Made by a program: the position numbers and the translations under genes. From positions 806,001-870,000 of the forward strand of contig CBDFIN010000012.1 of NCBI GenBank assembly GCA_965248135.1: a stretch of 64,000 bases of DNA, in the 5' to 3' direction. Below are positions 1 to 7,549 of the stretch, in pieces. The notes beneath the pieces are model-generated. The model saw only the letters and a program-made list of their open reading frames with translations, was not told where the DNA came from and did no database searches. How positions within the stretch are numbered: the first letter of the stretch is position 1; each line of letters begins with the position of its first letter. The stretch comes from SZUA-100 sp965248135. Lineage in GTDB: Bacteria; Pseudomonadota; Alphaproteobacteria; Rhizobiales; Rhizobiaceae.

Positions 1-506
1 TCGAGATCGCGCAAAAACCGTGGGCGCACGCCCGGTCTGATAACCTTGACCGCGACTTCCTTTGCCGGATCGTCTTTCAGAGTTGCCTTGTGCACCTGAG
101 CCACCGAGGCGGCGGCAACAGGTTCACCCAATTCGGCAAACAGTTCTTCTATCGGGCGACCGAGCGAAGCTTCAATCGCCTGCTTTGCTTCGGTGGTGGA
201 AAAGGCTTCCATCCTGTCCTGCAACAGTTCCAGATCCCGGGCGATTTGCACACCGACGACGTCGGGCCTGGTGGCAAGAAACTGCCCGAGCTTGACCCAG
301 GAGGGTCCGAGCTTGTTGAGGGCACGCGAAAGCCGCTCGGATCGGGCCTCAGATTTCGACCGGTCACGCGAAAGCCATCCCGCAAGACGATGGGCAATGC
401 GCAGCCAAAACGGGAGGTTCTCGGCCGGTATGGCCGAAAACACGCCCTCGCGGGCCAGAACGAAGCCGGCGCGGGCCAGCGCAACAATAGCAAACAGGCT
501 GTTCAT
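1..506 (-). CDS. ubiB: UbiB-family kinase-like protein of ubiquinone synthesis (partial)
   Basis: This is the N-terminal 168 codons of a UbiB/ABC1 atypical kinase-like protein; the rest lies beyond the window edge. Read on the minus strand from the ATG at 506, it begins MNSLFAIVALARAGFVLARE and then shows the family stretch LGPSWVKLGQFLATRPDVVG, followed by a VAAASVAQVHKA segment (the KxGQ and alanine-rich nucleotide-loop signatures of the family). UbiB proteins are ATPases that support coenzyme Q synthesis at the inner membrane. It starts 13 bp after the ubiE stop on the same strand, so the two form a ubiE-ubiB operon, the usual alphaproteobacterial order. Identification is firm; the C-terminal membrane part cannot be seen. 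Confidence 0.9.
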   Translation of the reverse strand, partial: MNSLFAIVALARAGFVLAREGVFSAIPAENLPFWLRIAHRLAGWLSRDRSKSEARSERLSRALNKLGPSWVKLGQFLATRPDVVGVQIARDLELLQDRMEAFSTTEAKQAIEASLGRPIEELFAELGEPVAAASVAQVHKATLKDDPAKEVAVKVIRPGVRPRFLRDL

Positions 507-519
507 GCGTCACCGTTCC

Positions 520-1302
520 TCAAATTTTCCAACCTGAGTGAAGCGCCGCAATACCGCCGGAGAAATTCCGGAAGGTCACCTTCTCGAAACCCGCCGCGCT
601 GATCATTTCGGCAAAACTCTTTTGATCAGGAAATTTGCGGATCGATTCCACCAGATAGCGGTAAGGTTCGCCATCGCCGACAATAAGCCGGCCAATTTTG
701 GGAATGGCATTGAATGACCATTGTTCATAAAGCCGGTCAAGCACGGGCATATCGACCTTGGAAAATTCAAGGCACAAGAAGCGGCCACCCGGTTTCAAAA
801 CACGGCAGGCTTCGGCCAGCGCATGATCGATTTTTGGCACATTGCGAATACCCATGGCAATCGTATAGGCATCAAAACTATTGTTGGCGAATGGCAATTG
901 TTCGGCATTGGCCTCAACAAACTCGAGATTTTGTTCAATGTTCCTTTTTCTTGCCCGTTCCTGACCAACCTCCAGCATTGAACTGTTGATATCAAGCACC
1001 GTGGTGTGGGCAAAATGATTGGATGCCTCGATAATGCGGAAAGCGATATCCCCGGTGCCTCCGGCAACATCGAGACTGTGCCAGCCGGAAGACCCGTTCT
1101 TGGGCGGTGCCAGGGCGGCAACGAGCGCATCTTTCCAAAGCCGATGAATACCTGCCGACATGGCATCGTTCATCAAGTCATAGCGTGAGGCCACACGGTG
1201 AAATACATCATCAACCCTGGGCTGTTTTTCTCCATCTTCCACTTGTTGAAAGCCGTAGGAAGAGGTCATTTCCTCGACTTTGGTGGTGCGGATTTCCGAC
1301 AT
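520..1302 (-). CDS. ubiE: Bifunctional demethylmenaquinone / 2-methoxy-6-polyprenyl-benzoquinol methyltransferase UbiE
   Basis: A 260-residue SAM-dependent C-methyltransferase of ubiquinone synthesis. The UbiE signature VDDVFHRVASRYDLMNDAMS lies near residues 30-50, the SAM-binding motif I reads DVAGGTGDIAFR, and the C-terminal half carries the family block MGIRNVPKIDHALAEACRVL followed by GGRFLCLEFSKVD. Length matches the family. It is divergent from mutM (143 bp between the two starts) and precedes ubiB. In the family it methylates the benzoquinol ring, and where menaquinone is made also demethylmenaquinol; nothing here indicates which quinone this organism uses. Confidence 0.96.
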   Translation of the reverse strand: MSEIRTTKVEEMTSSYGFQQVEDGEKQPRVDDVFHRVASRYDLMNDAMSAGIHRLWKDALVAALAPPKNGSSGWHSLDVAGGTGDIAFRIIEASNHFAHTTVLDINSSMLEVGQERARKRNIEQNLEFVEANAEQLPFANNSFDAYTIAMGIRNVPKIDHALAEACRVLKPGGRFLCLEFSKVDMPVLDRLYEQWSFNAIPKIGRLIVGDGEPYRYLVESIRKFPDQKSFAEMISAAGFEKVTFRNFSGGIAALHSGWKI

Positions 1303-1445
1303 GGTTTATTCACCTGTTGACGATCGGCGGTCATTTGCAGCAACCTCAACCGCGCCGGTCAATGAAGCCATATTCCCAATTTTGTCTGGATGGCATAACC
1401 TGTTTTGGCACAAATTCAACCATTTGCCGGAAGAAGGAACGAGGA

Positions 1446-2339
1446 ATGCCGGAATTACCTGAAGTTGAGACGGTTCGCCGCGGTTTAGCGCCGGTGATGG
1501 AGGGCGCCGTCATCGACCGGGTCGAGCAAAGACGCGCCGATTTGCGTTTTGCCTTTGCTGATGACTTTGTTGCAAGGCTTGAAGGGCGAAGTTTCACCGG
1601 TCTGGGACGGCGGGCCAAATATCTCTTGGCGGATATCGACGACGGTATGGTTTTGGTTATGCATCTTGGCATGACCGGCTCGTTTCGGATCGACCATAAT
1701 AGTGTCGAAGATCAGCCGGGCGGTTTTGCCCTGCTAAAAAATAACGATAATAAACATGATCACGTGGTCTTTCACCTGACCTCCAGAGACGGTGGTCGGA
1801 CGCGCATTATATATAATGATCCAAGGCGGTTTGGCTTCATGGCCTTGATAGAGCGGGCTCAGTTGTCTCAGCACCCCTGGTTTTGCTCACTTGGCGTCGA
1901 ACCCACGGGCAACGCGCTGGACGGTACTTGCCTGGCACAAAAGTTCCAGCACAAGAAAGCACCATTAAAGGCAGCGCTGCTGGATCAGAAGGTGATTGCG
2001 GGACTGGGCAATATATATGTGTGCGAAAGTCTTTGGCGCGCCGGACTTTCACCAAAACGCAAGGCCGGCACGCTGGTGCTAAAATCCGGAGCACCAACAG
2101 AAAAGCTCAATCAGCTGGCGTTTCATATCCGCAACGTTATTGATGATGCGATAGCCGCAGGCGGCTCGACCTTGCATGACTATCGCCGTGCAGATGGCTC
2201 GCCCGGCTATTTTCAACACCGGTTTGCCGCCTATGGCCGGGAAGGCAGCCTGTGCGAAAAGAACCGTTGCAACGGCACCATACGCCGCATAATACAATGC
2301 GGGCGTTCGACATTCTATTGTGGAGCCTGCCAGAGATAG
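1446..2339 (+). CDS. mutM: Formamidopyrimidine-DNA glycosylase
   Basis: A 297-residue Fpg/MutM protein that removes 8-oxoguanine and formamidopyrimidines and nicks the abasic site. The start is fixed at 1446 because the mature family N-terminus, Met-Pro-Glu-Leu-Pro-Glu-Val-Glu, follows it directly; the catalytic proline is residue 2 and the catalytic glutamate residue 3. An open frame continues about 340 bp upstream but has no family similarity. The helix-two-turn-helix region (LLDQKVIAGLGNIYVCESLW) lies near residues 180-200. The C-terminal zinc finger is complete, with the cysteine pairs C(x4)C (CEKNRC) and CxxC (CGAC). The enoyl-CoA hydratase gene follows 36 bp later on the same strand. 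Confidence 0.97.
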   Translation: MPELPEVETVRRGLAPVMEGAVIDRVEQRRADLRFAFADDFVARLEGRSFTGLGRRAKYLLADIDDGMVLVMHLGMTGSFRIDHNSVEDQPGGFALLKNNDNKHDHVVFHLTSRDGGRTRIIYNDPRRFGFMALIERAQLSQHPWFCSLGVEPTGNALDGTCLAQKFQHKKAPLKAALLDQKVIAGLGNIYVCESLWRAGLSPKRKAGTLVLKSGAPTEKLNQLAFHIRNVIDDAIAAGGSTLHDYRRADGSPGYFQHRFAAYGREGSLCEKNRCNGTIRRIIQCGRSTFYCGACQR

Positions 2340-2375
2340 TGAACAACAGATTAGACGGTTTAGAGGAGGATTAGC

Positions 2376-3149
2376 ATGGCCTATGAAACGCTGAAAGTGG
2401 AAATTCGTGGCAAGGTCGGCCTGATAACACTCGACCGTCCAAAGGCCCTAAATGCCCTCAATGCGACGGTTATGGAAGAAATGACCAGGGCAATTGCCGA
2501 GTTCGATGAAGATACCAAGATCGGCTGTATGGTGATCACCGGGTCTGAAAAGGCATTTGCCGCCGGTGCCGACATCAAGGAAATGCAGCCGCTTGGCTAT
2601 GGCGAGGCTCTGGGCCGCAATATATTCGTCGGCTGGGATGCGGTGAGCGAGGCTCGCAAACCGATCATCGCCGCAGTGGCGGGCTATGCGCTTGGCGGCG
2701 GTTGTGAACTGGCCATGATGTGCGATTTCATTCTTGCCGCAGATACAGCCAAATTCGGCCAGCCCGAGATTTCGCTCGGCGTCATGCCCGGCATGGGCGG
2801 TTCCCAGCGTCTGACCAAGCTCGTTGGTAAATCGAAATCAATGGAAATGTGCCTGACCGGGCGGATGATGGAAGCCGAGGAAGCCGAGCGATCAGGGCTT
2901 GTGTCGCGTATAGTTCCGGCTGACGACCTGATCGAGGAGGCAATGAAGACCGCCGCCAAAATCGCCGACTTCTCCTTACCCTCGGTTCAGCTGATCAAGG
3001 AAACCATCAACCGGTCCTACGAGACCTCATTGGCGGAAGGGTTGCGCTTCGAACGCCGGTCGTTCCAGTCGCTATTCGCATTTGAAGATCAAAGCGAGGG
3101 CATGCAGGCATTTATCGAAAAGCGGGCACCGCAATTCAAGGGACGTTAA
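2376..3149 (+). CDS. Enoyl-CoA hydratase (crotonase family)
   Basis: A 257-residue crotonase-family enzyme, the normal length for enoyl-CoA hydratase, which adds water to trans-2-enoyl-CoA in beta-oxidation. The oxyanion-hole segment AFAAGADIKEM lies near residues 60-72. The second hole region and both catalytic glutamates are present in ALGGGCELAMMCDF and in the PEISLGVMPGMGGSQRL block (around residues 107-150). A clear Shine-Dalgarno (GAGGAG) stands about 7 bp before the ATG. It sits between mutM and rpsT, a frequent alphaproteobacterial arrangement. The exact chain-length preference cannot be told from the sequence. Confidence 0.93.
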   Translation: MAYETLKVEIRGKVGLITLDRPKALNALNATVMEEMTRAIAEFDEDTKIGCMVITGSEKAFAAGADIKEMQPLGYGEALGRNIFVGWDAVSEARKPIIAAVAGYALGGGCELAMMCDFILAADTAKFGQPEISLGVMPGMGGSQRLTKLVGKSKSMEMCLTGRMMEAEEAERSGLVSRIVPADDLIEEAMKTAAKIADFSLPSVQLIKETINRSYETSLAEGLRFERRSFQSLFAFEDQSEGMQAFIEKRAPQFKGR

Positions 3150-3357
3150 CAGCCTGCCTCAAGTGAAAATTCTACGTTGACGAGATATCGTGTCCGGCCT
3201 ATATAGCCGCCACTTATTGTTGGCGCTGAATACTGCCTGATCGACCTCCAGCTGGACCTACTTTATTCTGCTAGAACCAATGGTGGTTGGATTTTCGGCC
3301 ATTGTGGACCGGCGCCAAAAAAATACAGAAACTTTAAGAGTGTCAGAAAGGGCTGAA

Positions 3358-3624
3358 ATGGCCAACACCAAGTCGGCAAAGATAGCCACACGAAAAATCG
3401 CCCGGCGCACCGAGGTAAACAAGTCGCGCCGCACCAACATGCGCGGACTTATCCGCAAGGTCGAAGAGGCCATTGAAAACGGTGATAAGAATGTCGCCCA
3501 ATCAGCTCTTCAATCTGCCCAGCCGGCTATCATGAGTGCGGCTGGCAAAGGTATCTTGCACAAAAATACCGCCTCGCGAAAAGTCTCTCGACTGGCCGCA
3601 CGAATCAAATCGATCTCAGTCTGA
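3358..3624 (+). CDS. rpsT: 30S ribosomal protein S20
   Basis: An 88-residue, strongly basic protein with the S20 pattern MANTKSAKIATRKIARR at the N-terminus and a C-terminal helix ending SRLAARIKSI. S20 binds 16S rRNA early in assembly of the small subunit. The start at 3358 gives the conserved MANTKSA beginning; an in-frame upstream extension to 3280 is not family-like. It stands alone about 1 kb upstream of dnaA, as in many alphaproteobacteria. Confidence 0.97.
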   Translation: MANTKSAKIATRKIARRTEVNKSRRTNMRGLIRKVEEAIENGDKNVAQSALQSAQPAIMSAAGKGILHKNTASRKVSRLAARIKSISV

Positions 3625-3865
3625 TTTATCGGTAAATTCTGCTTACCAGAGAGCCGGCAATGGTAAACTTGCGCCAGATTTCTCTCGTTTTTGGGGAGTC
3701 GAATTGATATGCGCTTTTCAGTTGGTGTGCATTCCTGTCAGAGATTATTTATTTATTTCAATATATTATGACTAGGTGGTGAAATTCCACCCGTTTTGAA
3801 AATGGCCTGAGAATTCGCCTCCCGGAGTCAATACCCTTAGGCAAAATAAAAAATTTTTTATAAGT

Positions 3866-3886
3866 TGACCTCTTGCCGTGAGGTCA
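3866..3886. repeat. Perfect inverted repeat, 7-bp arms
   Basis: TGACCTC and GAGGTCA flank a 7-nt loop, just after an AT tract (about 3844-3863). It could be an operator or a hairpin in the rpsT-dnaA gap. There is no T-run on either side that would make it a standard intrinsic terminator. Confidence 0.5.
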
Positions 3887-3929
3887 GAAATTTGAATTTC
3901 CGTTTGATTCTCAATGATTTTTTATTAGT

Positions 3930-3952
3930 ACGCCGCTTTGGTGTGGCGTTTT
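3930..3952 (+). terminator. Possible weak intrinsic terminator
   Basis: ACGCCGC pairs with GTGGCGT (seven pairs including one G-T) around a 6-nt loop, followed by a short T-run. It could end an rpsT transcript or a small RNA of the rpsT-dnaA gap. The tail is short, so this is tentative. Confidence 0.4.
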
Positions 3953-4180
3953 CTGCGCAGTGAGATAACCGCGTTAGGCATTTATCAAGAAATGCTGGTT
4001 GCTCAAGCAACATCGGCTGTGTATGTTCAAGGCGCTCAGGAACGATAGTGCTAACATAGATTATTGTGAGCAAGTGGTCGAATTGACGTGGTCGCCAAAG
4101 ATGACGCTCAATGAAGTATGAAGTATGTGTAAATTAGAGTTTGCAGTGATGTTTTATATGCTCTTGGTTGATTTGATCAT

Positions 4181-4205
4181 TGTCTTGATATCTTGAGACA
4201 AGACA
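4181..4205. repeat. Perfect inverted repeat, 7-bp arms
   Basis: TGTCTTG and CAAGACA are separated by 11 nt. It lies about 400 bp before the dnaA start and could be a protein-binding site or an RNA hairpin in the leader. No known motif was recognised. Confidence 0.45.
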
Positions 4206-4389
4206 CGGAATAGTATTGTTAAATTATTGAACTTGTGAATTTTATAGTTTGCAGGAAAGTGGCAGATTGTGCGTTTTGATCAGTCAGCCATTGAAACAGT
4301 TGGTTTAATTAGTTGCCAACAGATTAGCTGGGCGGATTGTCAGGGCGATTAGCCGGGGCGTTGAATCCGCGTAATGTACATAGGAGGGC

Positions 4390-4425
4390 ATGGTGAATAT
4401 TGATGATTTTGTTGACGGTCAATAA
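4390..4425 (+). CDS. Candidate 11-codon upstream ORF of dnaA
   Basis: An AGGAGGG sequence at 4382-4388, one of the strongest Shine-Dalgarno matches seen in the leader, is followed by an in-frame ATG (4390) and GTG (4393). The ORF encodes MVNIDDFVDGQ and stops with TAA at 4423-4425. From the SD the spacing fits the GTG (4 nt) better than the ATG (1 nt). No family match is possible at this length. It may be a leader peptide that tunes dnaA expression, or a chance arrangement; the quality of the ribosome site is the only evidence. Confidence 0.35.
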   Translation: MVNIDDFVDGQ

Positions 4426-4606
4426 TTGGATAGGGGCCGGCTTGGCAAGGGTCGGTCACTCTCAGTTCGGTTATTAACGAGGAATTGCCGAATTGGACCG
4501 GGTTTGGTCCTGCAGAAGTTGGAAAACGGGATCAGTTAGCCGTTGGAGAGCGGTCGATGCACATAGCCGGATAAACCGGCGGAATAACCAAATAAGGGCA
4601 ATAGCA

Positions 4607-6178
4607 ATGGAAGCGGCAAAAAGAACTGTTCAATCAGCGCAATACACTGGCACGCAGAAAATTGGTGGAACTGGATCTCCTGTTAACAGGCATCAGCGAG
4701 CCAAAGCTGCCAGGGGCGGCAGGATACCGGCCGGTCAAGGCGACGCAGGTGGTGTGTTGACCGCGGATGAGCAACAGATGTGGGAGCGGGTGCAAGCCAA
4801 ATTGCGTGCCAAGCTCGGCTCCGAAGTTTTCAACAGCTGGTTTGGCCGGTTGAAATTGAACTGTATCAGCACCGGCATCGTGTCCCATTCCGTGCCGACG
4901 GCTTTCTTGAAGTCCTGGATCAATACGCATTACGCCGAAACTCTGCTGCTGCTGTGGCAGAATGAAAAACCTGACATTTTGCGTATAGACATTGTTGTAC
5001 GCAGTGCTGTTCGCATTCCGGCTACCATTGTCGAAAAGTCTTCCGGTGTGGCATCTACGGTAAATCAGGGACGGCAAACGTCTGTGGTGTCCCCATCGCA
5101 GGCGTTTTCGGAAATAGAGAATGTGCAGGGATTTTCTGGCTCGCCGCTTGACCCTCGCTACACGTTTTCGAGTTTTGTCGAGGGATCGTCCAACAGAATG
5201 GCCTGTGCTGCGGCAAAGTCGGTGGCAGAACTGGACAAGGGCACACTGAGCTTCAACCCGCTGTTTATTCACGCCTCAGTTGGTCTGGGTAAGACCCATT
5301 TATTACAAGCCATTGCCTGGGCGGCGCGACGTAGCGCCGGTGGCACAAAAGTGCTTTATCTGACGGCGGAATACTTCATGTGGCGGTTTGCCTCCGCTAT
5401 CCGTGATCAGTCGGCCCTGTCGTTCAAAGAATCCCTGCGCGCGATCGATCTTCTGTTGATTGACGACATGCAGTTTTTGCAGGGAAAATCAATTCAGCAG
5501 GAATTCTGCCATCTCCTGAACGCGCTGATCGACAGCGCCAAGCAGGTGGTGGTCGCCGCTGACCGTCCACCGGCCGAATTAGAATCGCTCGACGAGCGGG
5601 TGCGTTCGCGTCTTCAAGGTGGCGTGGCGCTTGAAATCAGCCTGCCGGATCTTGCCATGCGCCGGTCGATGCTGTCGGTGCGGTATCAAGAGGCGCTGAA
5701 GGAGGACAGGTCACTCGAGCTGTCGCCCGAGATTCTGGACTATGTTGCCTCAACCATTGCTTCGTCTGGTCGCGATGTGGAGGGTGCATTCAACCAACTT
5801 GTTGTGCAGCACCGCTTTTCCGAAGGGGCTTTGAACATTGATAAAGTCAAGCAGCTGTTAAAACACCTGGTCAAAACCGGGGAGCAGAAGCGGGTCCGCA
5901 TTGAAGATATTCAAAAAGTTGTTGCCAATCATTTCAACGTGACGAAGACCGACCTGCTTTCCAATCGCCGAACCCGGGTGATTGTCCGGCCACGCCAGAT
6001 AGCAATGTATCTCTCCAAAATGTTGACACCGCGGTCACTACCGGAAATTGGACGGAGGTTTGGTGGCAGGGACCACACCACTGTCCTGCACGCGGTTCGC
6101 AAGGTGCGGATGCTGTCAAGCGACGACGAAAAACTTGCCCACGAGATCGAACTGCTAAAGCGTCTGATTAATGAATAA
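4607..6178 (+). CDS. dnaA: Chromosomal replication initiator protein DnaA
   Basis: A 523-residue AAA+ initiator that binds oriC and opens the duplex. Domain I begins near residue 55 (MWERVQAKLRAKLG...SWFGRLKL) after a basic N-terminal extension typical of rhizobial DnaA. Walker A is VGLGKTH (about residues 225-231), Walker B LLLIDDMQF has its aspartates near 286-287, and the C-terminal DNA-binding signature GGRDHTTVLHAV has its aspartate near residue 489. The ATG at 4607 has AAGGG eight bases upstream. An in-frame TTG at 4493 preceded by GAGGA would add 38 residues of low-complexity basic sequence and cannot be excluded. dnaN follows 255 bp downstream. Confidence 0.95.
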   Translation: MEAAKRTVQSAQYTGTQKIGGTGSPVNRHQRAKAARGGRIPAGQGDAGGVLTADEQQMWERVQAKLRAKLGSEVFNSWFGRLKLNCISTGIVSHSVPTAFLKSWINTHYAETLLLLWQNEKPDILRIDIVVRSAVRIPATIVEKSSGVASTVNQGRQTSVVSPSQAFSEIENVQGFSGSPLDPRYTFSSFVEGSSNRMACAAAKSVAELDKGTLSFNPLFIHASVGLGKTHLLQAIAWAARRSAGGTKVLYLTAEYFMWRFASAIRDQSALSFKESLRAIDLLLIDDMQFLQGKSIQQEFCHLLNALIDSAKQVVVAADRPPAELESLDERVRSRLQGGVALEISLPDLAMRRSMLSVRYQEALKEDRSLELSPEILDYVASTIASSGRDVEGAFNQLVVQHRFSEGALNIDKVKQLLKHLVKTGEQKRVRIEDIQKVVANHFNVTKTDLLSNRRTRVIVRPRQIAMYLSKMLTPRSLPEIGRRFGGRDHTTVLHAVRKVRMLSSDDEKLAHEIELLKRLINE

Positions 6179-6210
6179 GCCGAGCAGGGGCTGATATTGA
6201 GCCATATTGA

Positions 6211-6233
6211 GGGCCGGGTCTCCTCGGCCCGGC
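6211..6233. repeat. GC-rich inverted repeat after dnaA
   Basis: GCCGGG (6213-6218) pairs with CCCGGC (6228-6233), with an overlapping alternative GGGCCG/CGGCCC (6211-6216 and 6225-6230). It lies 33 bp after the dnaA stop and could attenuate read-through into dnaN. No T-run follows, so it is not a canonical terminator. Confidence 0.45.
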
Positions 6234-6433
6234 TCGCCCAAAAAGGCAGCGAAATCGCAATGGATGCGCTTTCTTGCCCTGGACTGCCGCAATTATCCCC
6301 CGTTATTCATTGAGCCCCTTGTTTTCATCACCTCATGCCCTTGAATTATTGCCCGAATTTTAGCACTTTGTTGCACCGTAGGCCATATTTGCCCTGATGC
6401 TTTGTTTTTTCAATTTTTGTCGGAATACTTAAC

Positions 6434-7549
6434 ATGCGCGTGACACTTGAACGCTCCAATCTGCTAAAATCTCTCAATCACGTTCAGCGTGTGGTGGAAC
6501 GGCGCAACACCATCCCGATCCTGTCCAATGTACTATTGCGGGCTGAAGATGGAGAGTTGCGCCTGAAGGCGACCGATCTTGATGTGGAAGTGGTCGATGC
6601 GGCGCCGGCTGCGGTTGAGCAGAGTGGCGCGACAACCGTTCCCGCCCACATGCTTTATGATATCGTTCGAAAATTGCCAGATGGGGCAGAGGTCATGTTA
6701 TCGATGGGCGACGATGCGGCGATGAACCTTACCTCCGGCAGATCACGGTTTAGCCTCCAGGTGCTGCCCGAGGTGGATTTTCCCGATCTGACCGCGGGTG
6801 AGTTCAGCCACACATTCAAAATTGCGGCGACAACACTCAAGGGATTGATTGATCGCACCCAGTTTGCCATTTCCACCGAAGAAACCCGGTACTATCTGAA
6901 CGGTATTTTTTTCCACAGTGTGGAGGACGGTGACAAGTTGATGTTGCGTGCCGTTGCGACAGATGGTCATCGCTTGGCGCGCGCACAGGTTGATGCACCA
7001 CAAGGCAGCGAAGGCATGCCGGGGATTATCATCCCGCGCAAGGCGGTGGCTGAAATCCAGAGACTGCTTGAGGATCCCGATGGTGTCGCACTGGTGGAAT
7101 TATCTGACACCAAGATACGGCTTACGCTGGATTCCCTGGTCATGACGTCCAAGCTGATTGACGGAACTTTTCCGGATTATACCCGTGTTATCCCGTCCGG
7201 CAACGACAAGGAACTGACCCTGGATCGCGCCGTGTTTACCGCAGCCGTCGACCGGGTATCAACCATATCCTCCGACCGCGGACGCGCGGTGAAATTGTCA
7301 CTAAGTGACGGTCAATTGATACTCAGTGTCAACAATCCCGAGTCAGGCAGCGCGGAGGAGGAGATTGCCGTTGAATATTCCAGTGACCCGCTTGATATCG
7401 GCTTCAACTCGCGTTATCTGTTGGATATTACCAATCAGCTTGGCGGCGAACAGGCGATGTTCAAGCTGGCCGATCCCGGCTCCCCCACTCTTGTCAACGA
7501 TGCCTTGGAAAATGACGCCATCTATGTCTTGATGCCGATGCGGGTTTGA
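6434..7549 (+). CDS. dnaN: DNA polymerase III subunit beta (sliding clamp)
   Basis: A 371-residue beta clamp, the normal length, with three repeated clamp domains of about 120 residues. Recognisable segments are LNHVQRVVERRNTIPILSNV near residues 14-33, RYYLNGIFFH in the second domain, and the C-terminal end YVLMPMRV, which is the conserved tail that contributes to the protein-binding cleft. The clamp tethers Pol III and other repair and replication factors to DNA. recF follows in a stop-start overlap, giving the dnaN-recF order of the conserved dnaA region; gyrB is not next. Confidence 0.97.
   Translation: MRVTLERSNLLKSLNHVQRVVERRNTIPILSNVLLRAEDGELRLKATDLDVEVVDAAPAAVEQSGATTVPAHMLYDIVRKLPDGAEVMLSMGDDAAMNLTSGRSRFSLQVLPEVDFPDLTAGEFSHTFKIAATTLKGLIDRTQFAISTEETRYYLNGIFFHSVEDGDKLMLRAVATDGHRLARAQVDAPQGSEGMPGIIIPRKAVAEIQRLLEDPDGVALVELSDTKIRLTLDSLVMTSKLIDGTFPDYTRVIPSGNDKELTLDRAVFTAAVDRVSTISSDRGRAVKLSLSDGQLILSVNNPESGSAEEEIAVEYSSDPLDIGFNSRYLLDITNQLGGEQAMFKLADPGSPTLVNDALENDAIYVLMPMRV

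Larger units (their letters stand above)
3625..4606 (+). other. Long non-coding leader region between rpsT and dnaA
   Basis: A stretch of 982 bp with no credible long coding sequence and visibly richer in A+T than its surroundings. It holds several inverted repeats (3866-3886, 3930-3949, 3978-3995, 4181-4205), GANTC sites at 3696, 3825, 3906 and 4363 (potential CcrM methylation sites), and an 11-codon ORF at 4390-4425. No copy of the DnaA-box consensus TTATCCACA or its complement was found by eye, so there is no sequence support for placing oriC here. It most likely contains the dnaA promoter and a long 5' untranslated region, and could encode a small RNA. Confidence 0.6.

Noticed and set aside
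4168..4181. TTGAT-TTG-ATCAT near 4168 in the dnaA leader as an FNR site
   Set aside because: The spacer is 3 nt rather than 4 and the second half is ATCAT, so it is not a consensus match.
4634..5272. 212-codon open frame antisense to dnaA
   Set aside because: It lies wholly inside dnaA on the opposite strand, has no recognisable domain and is the mirror of its codon pattern.
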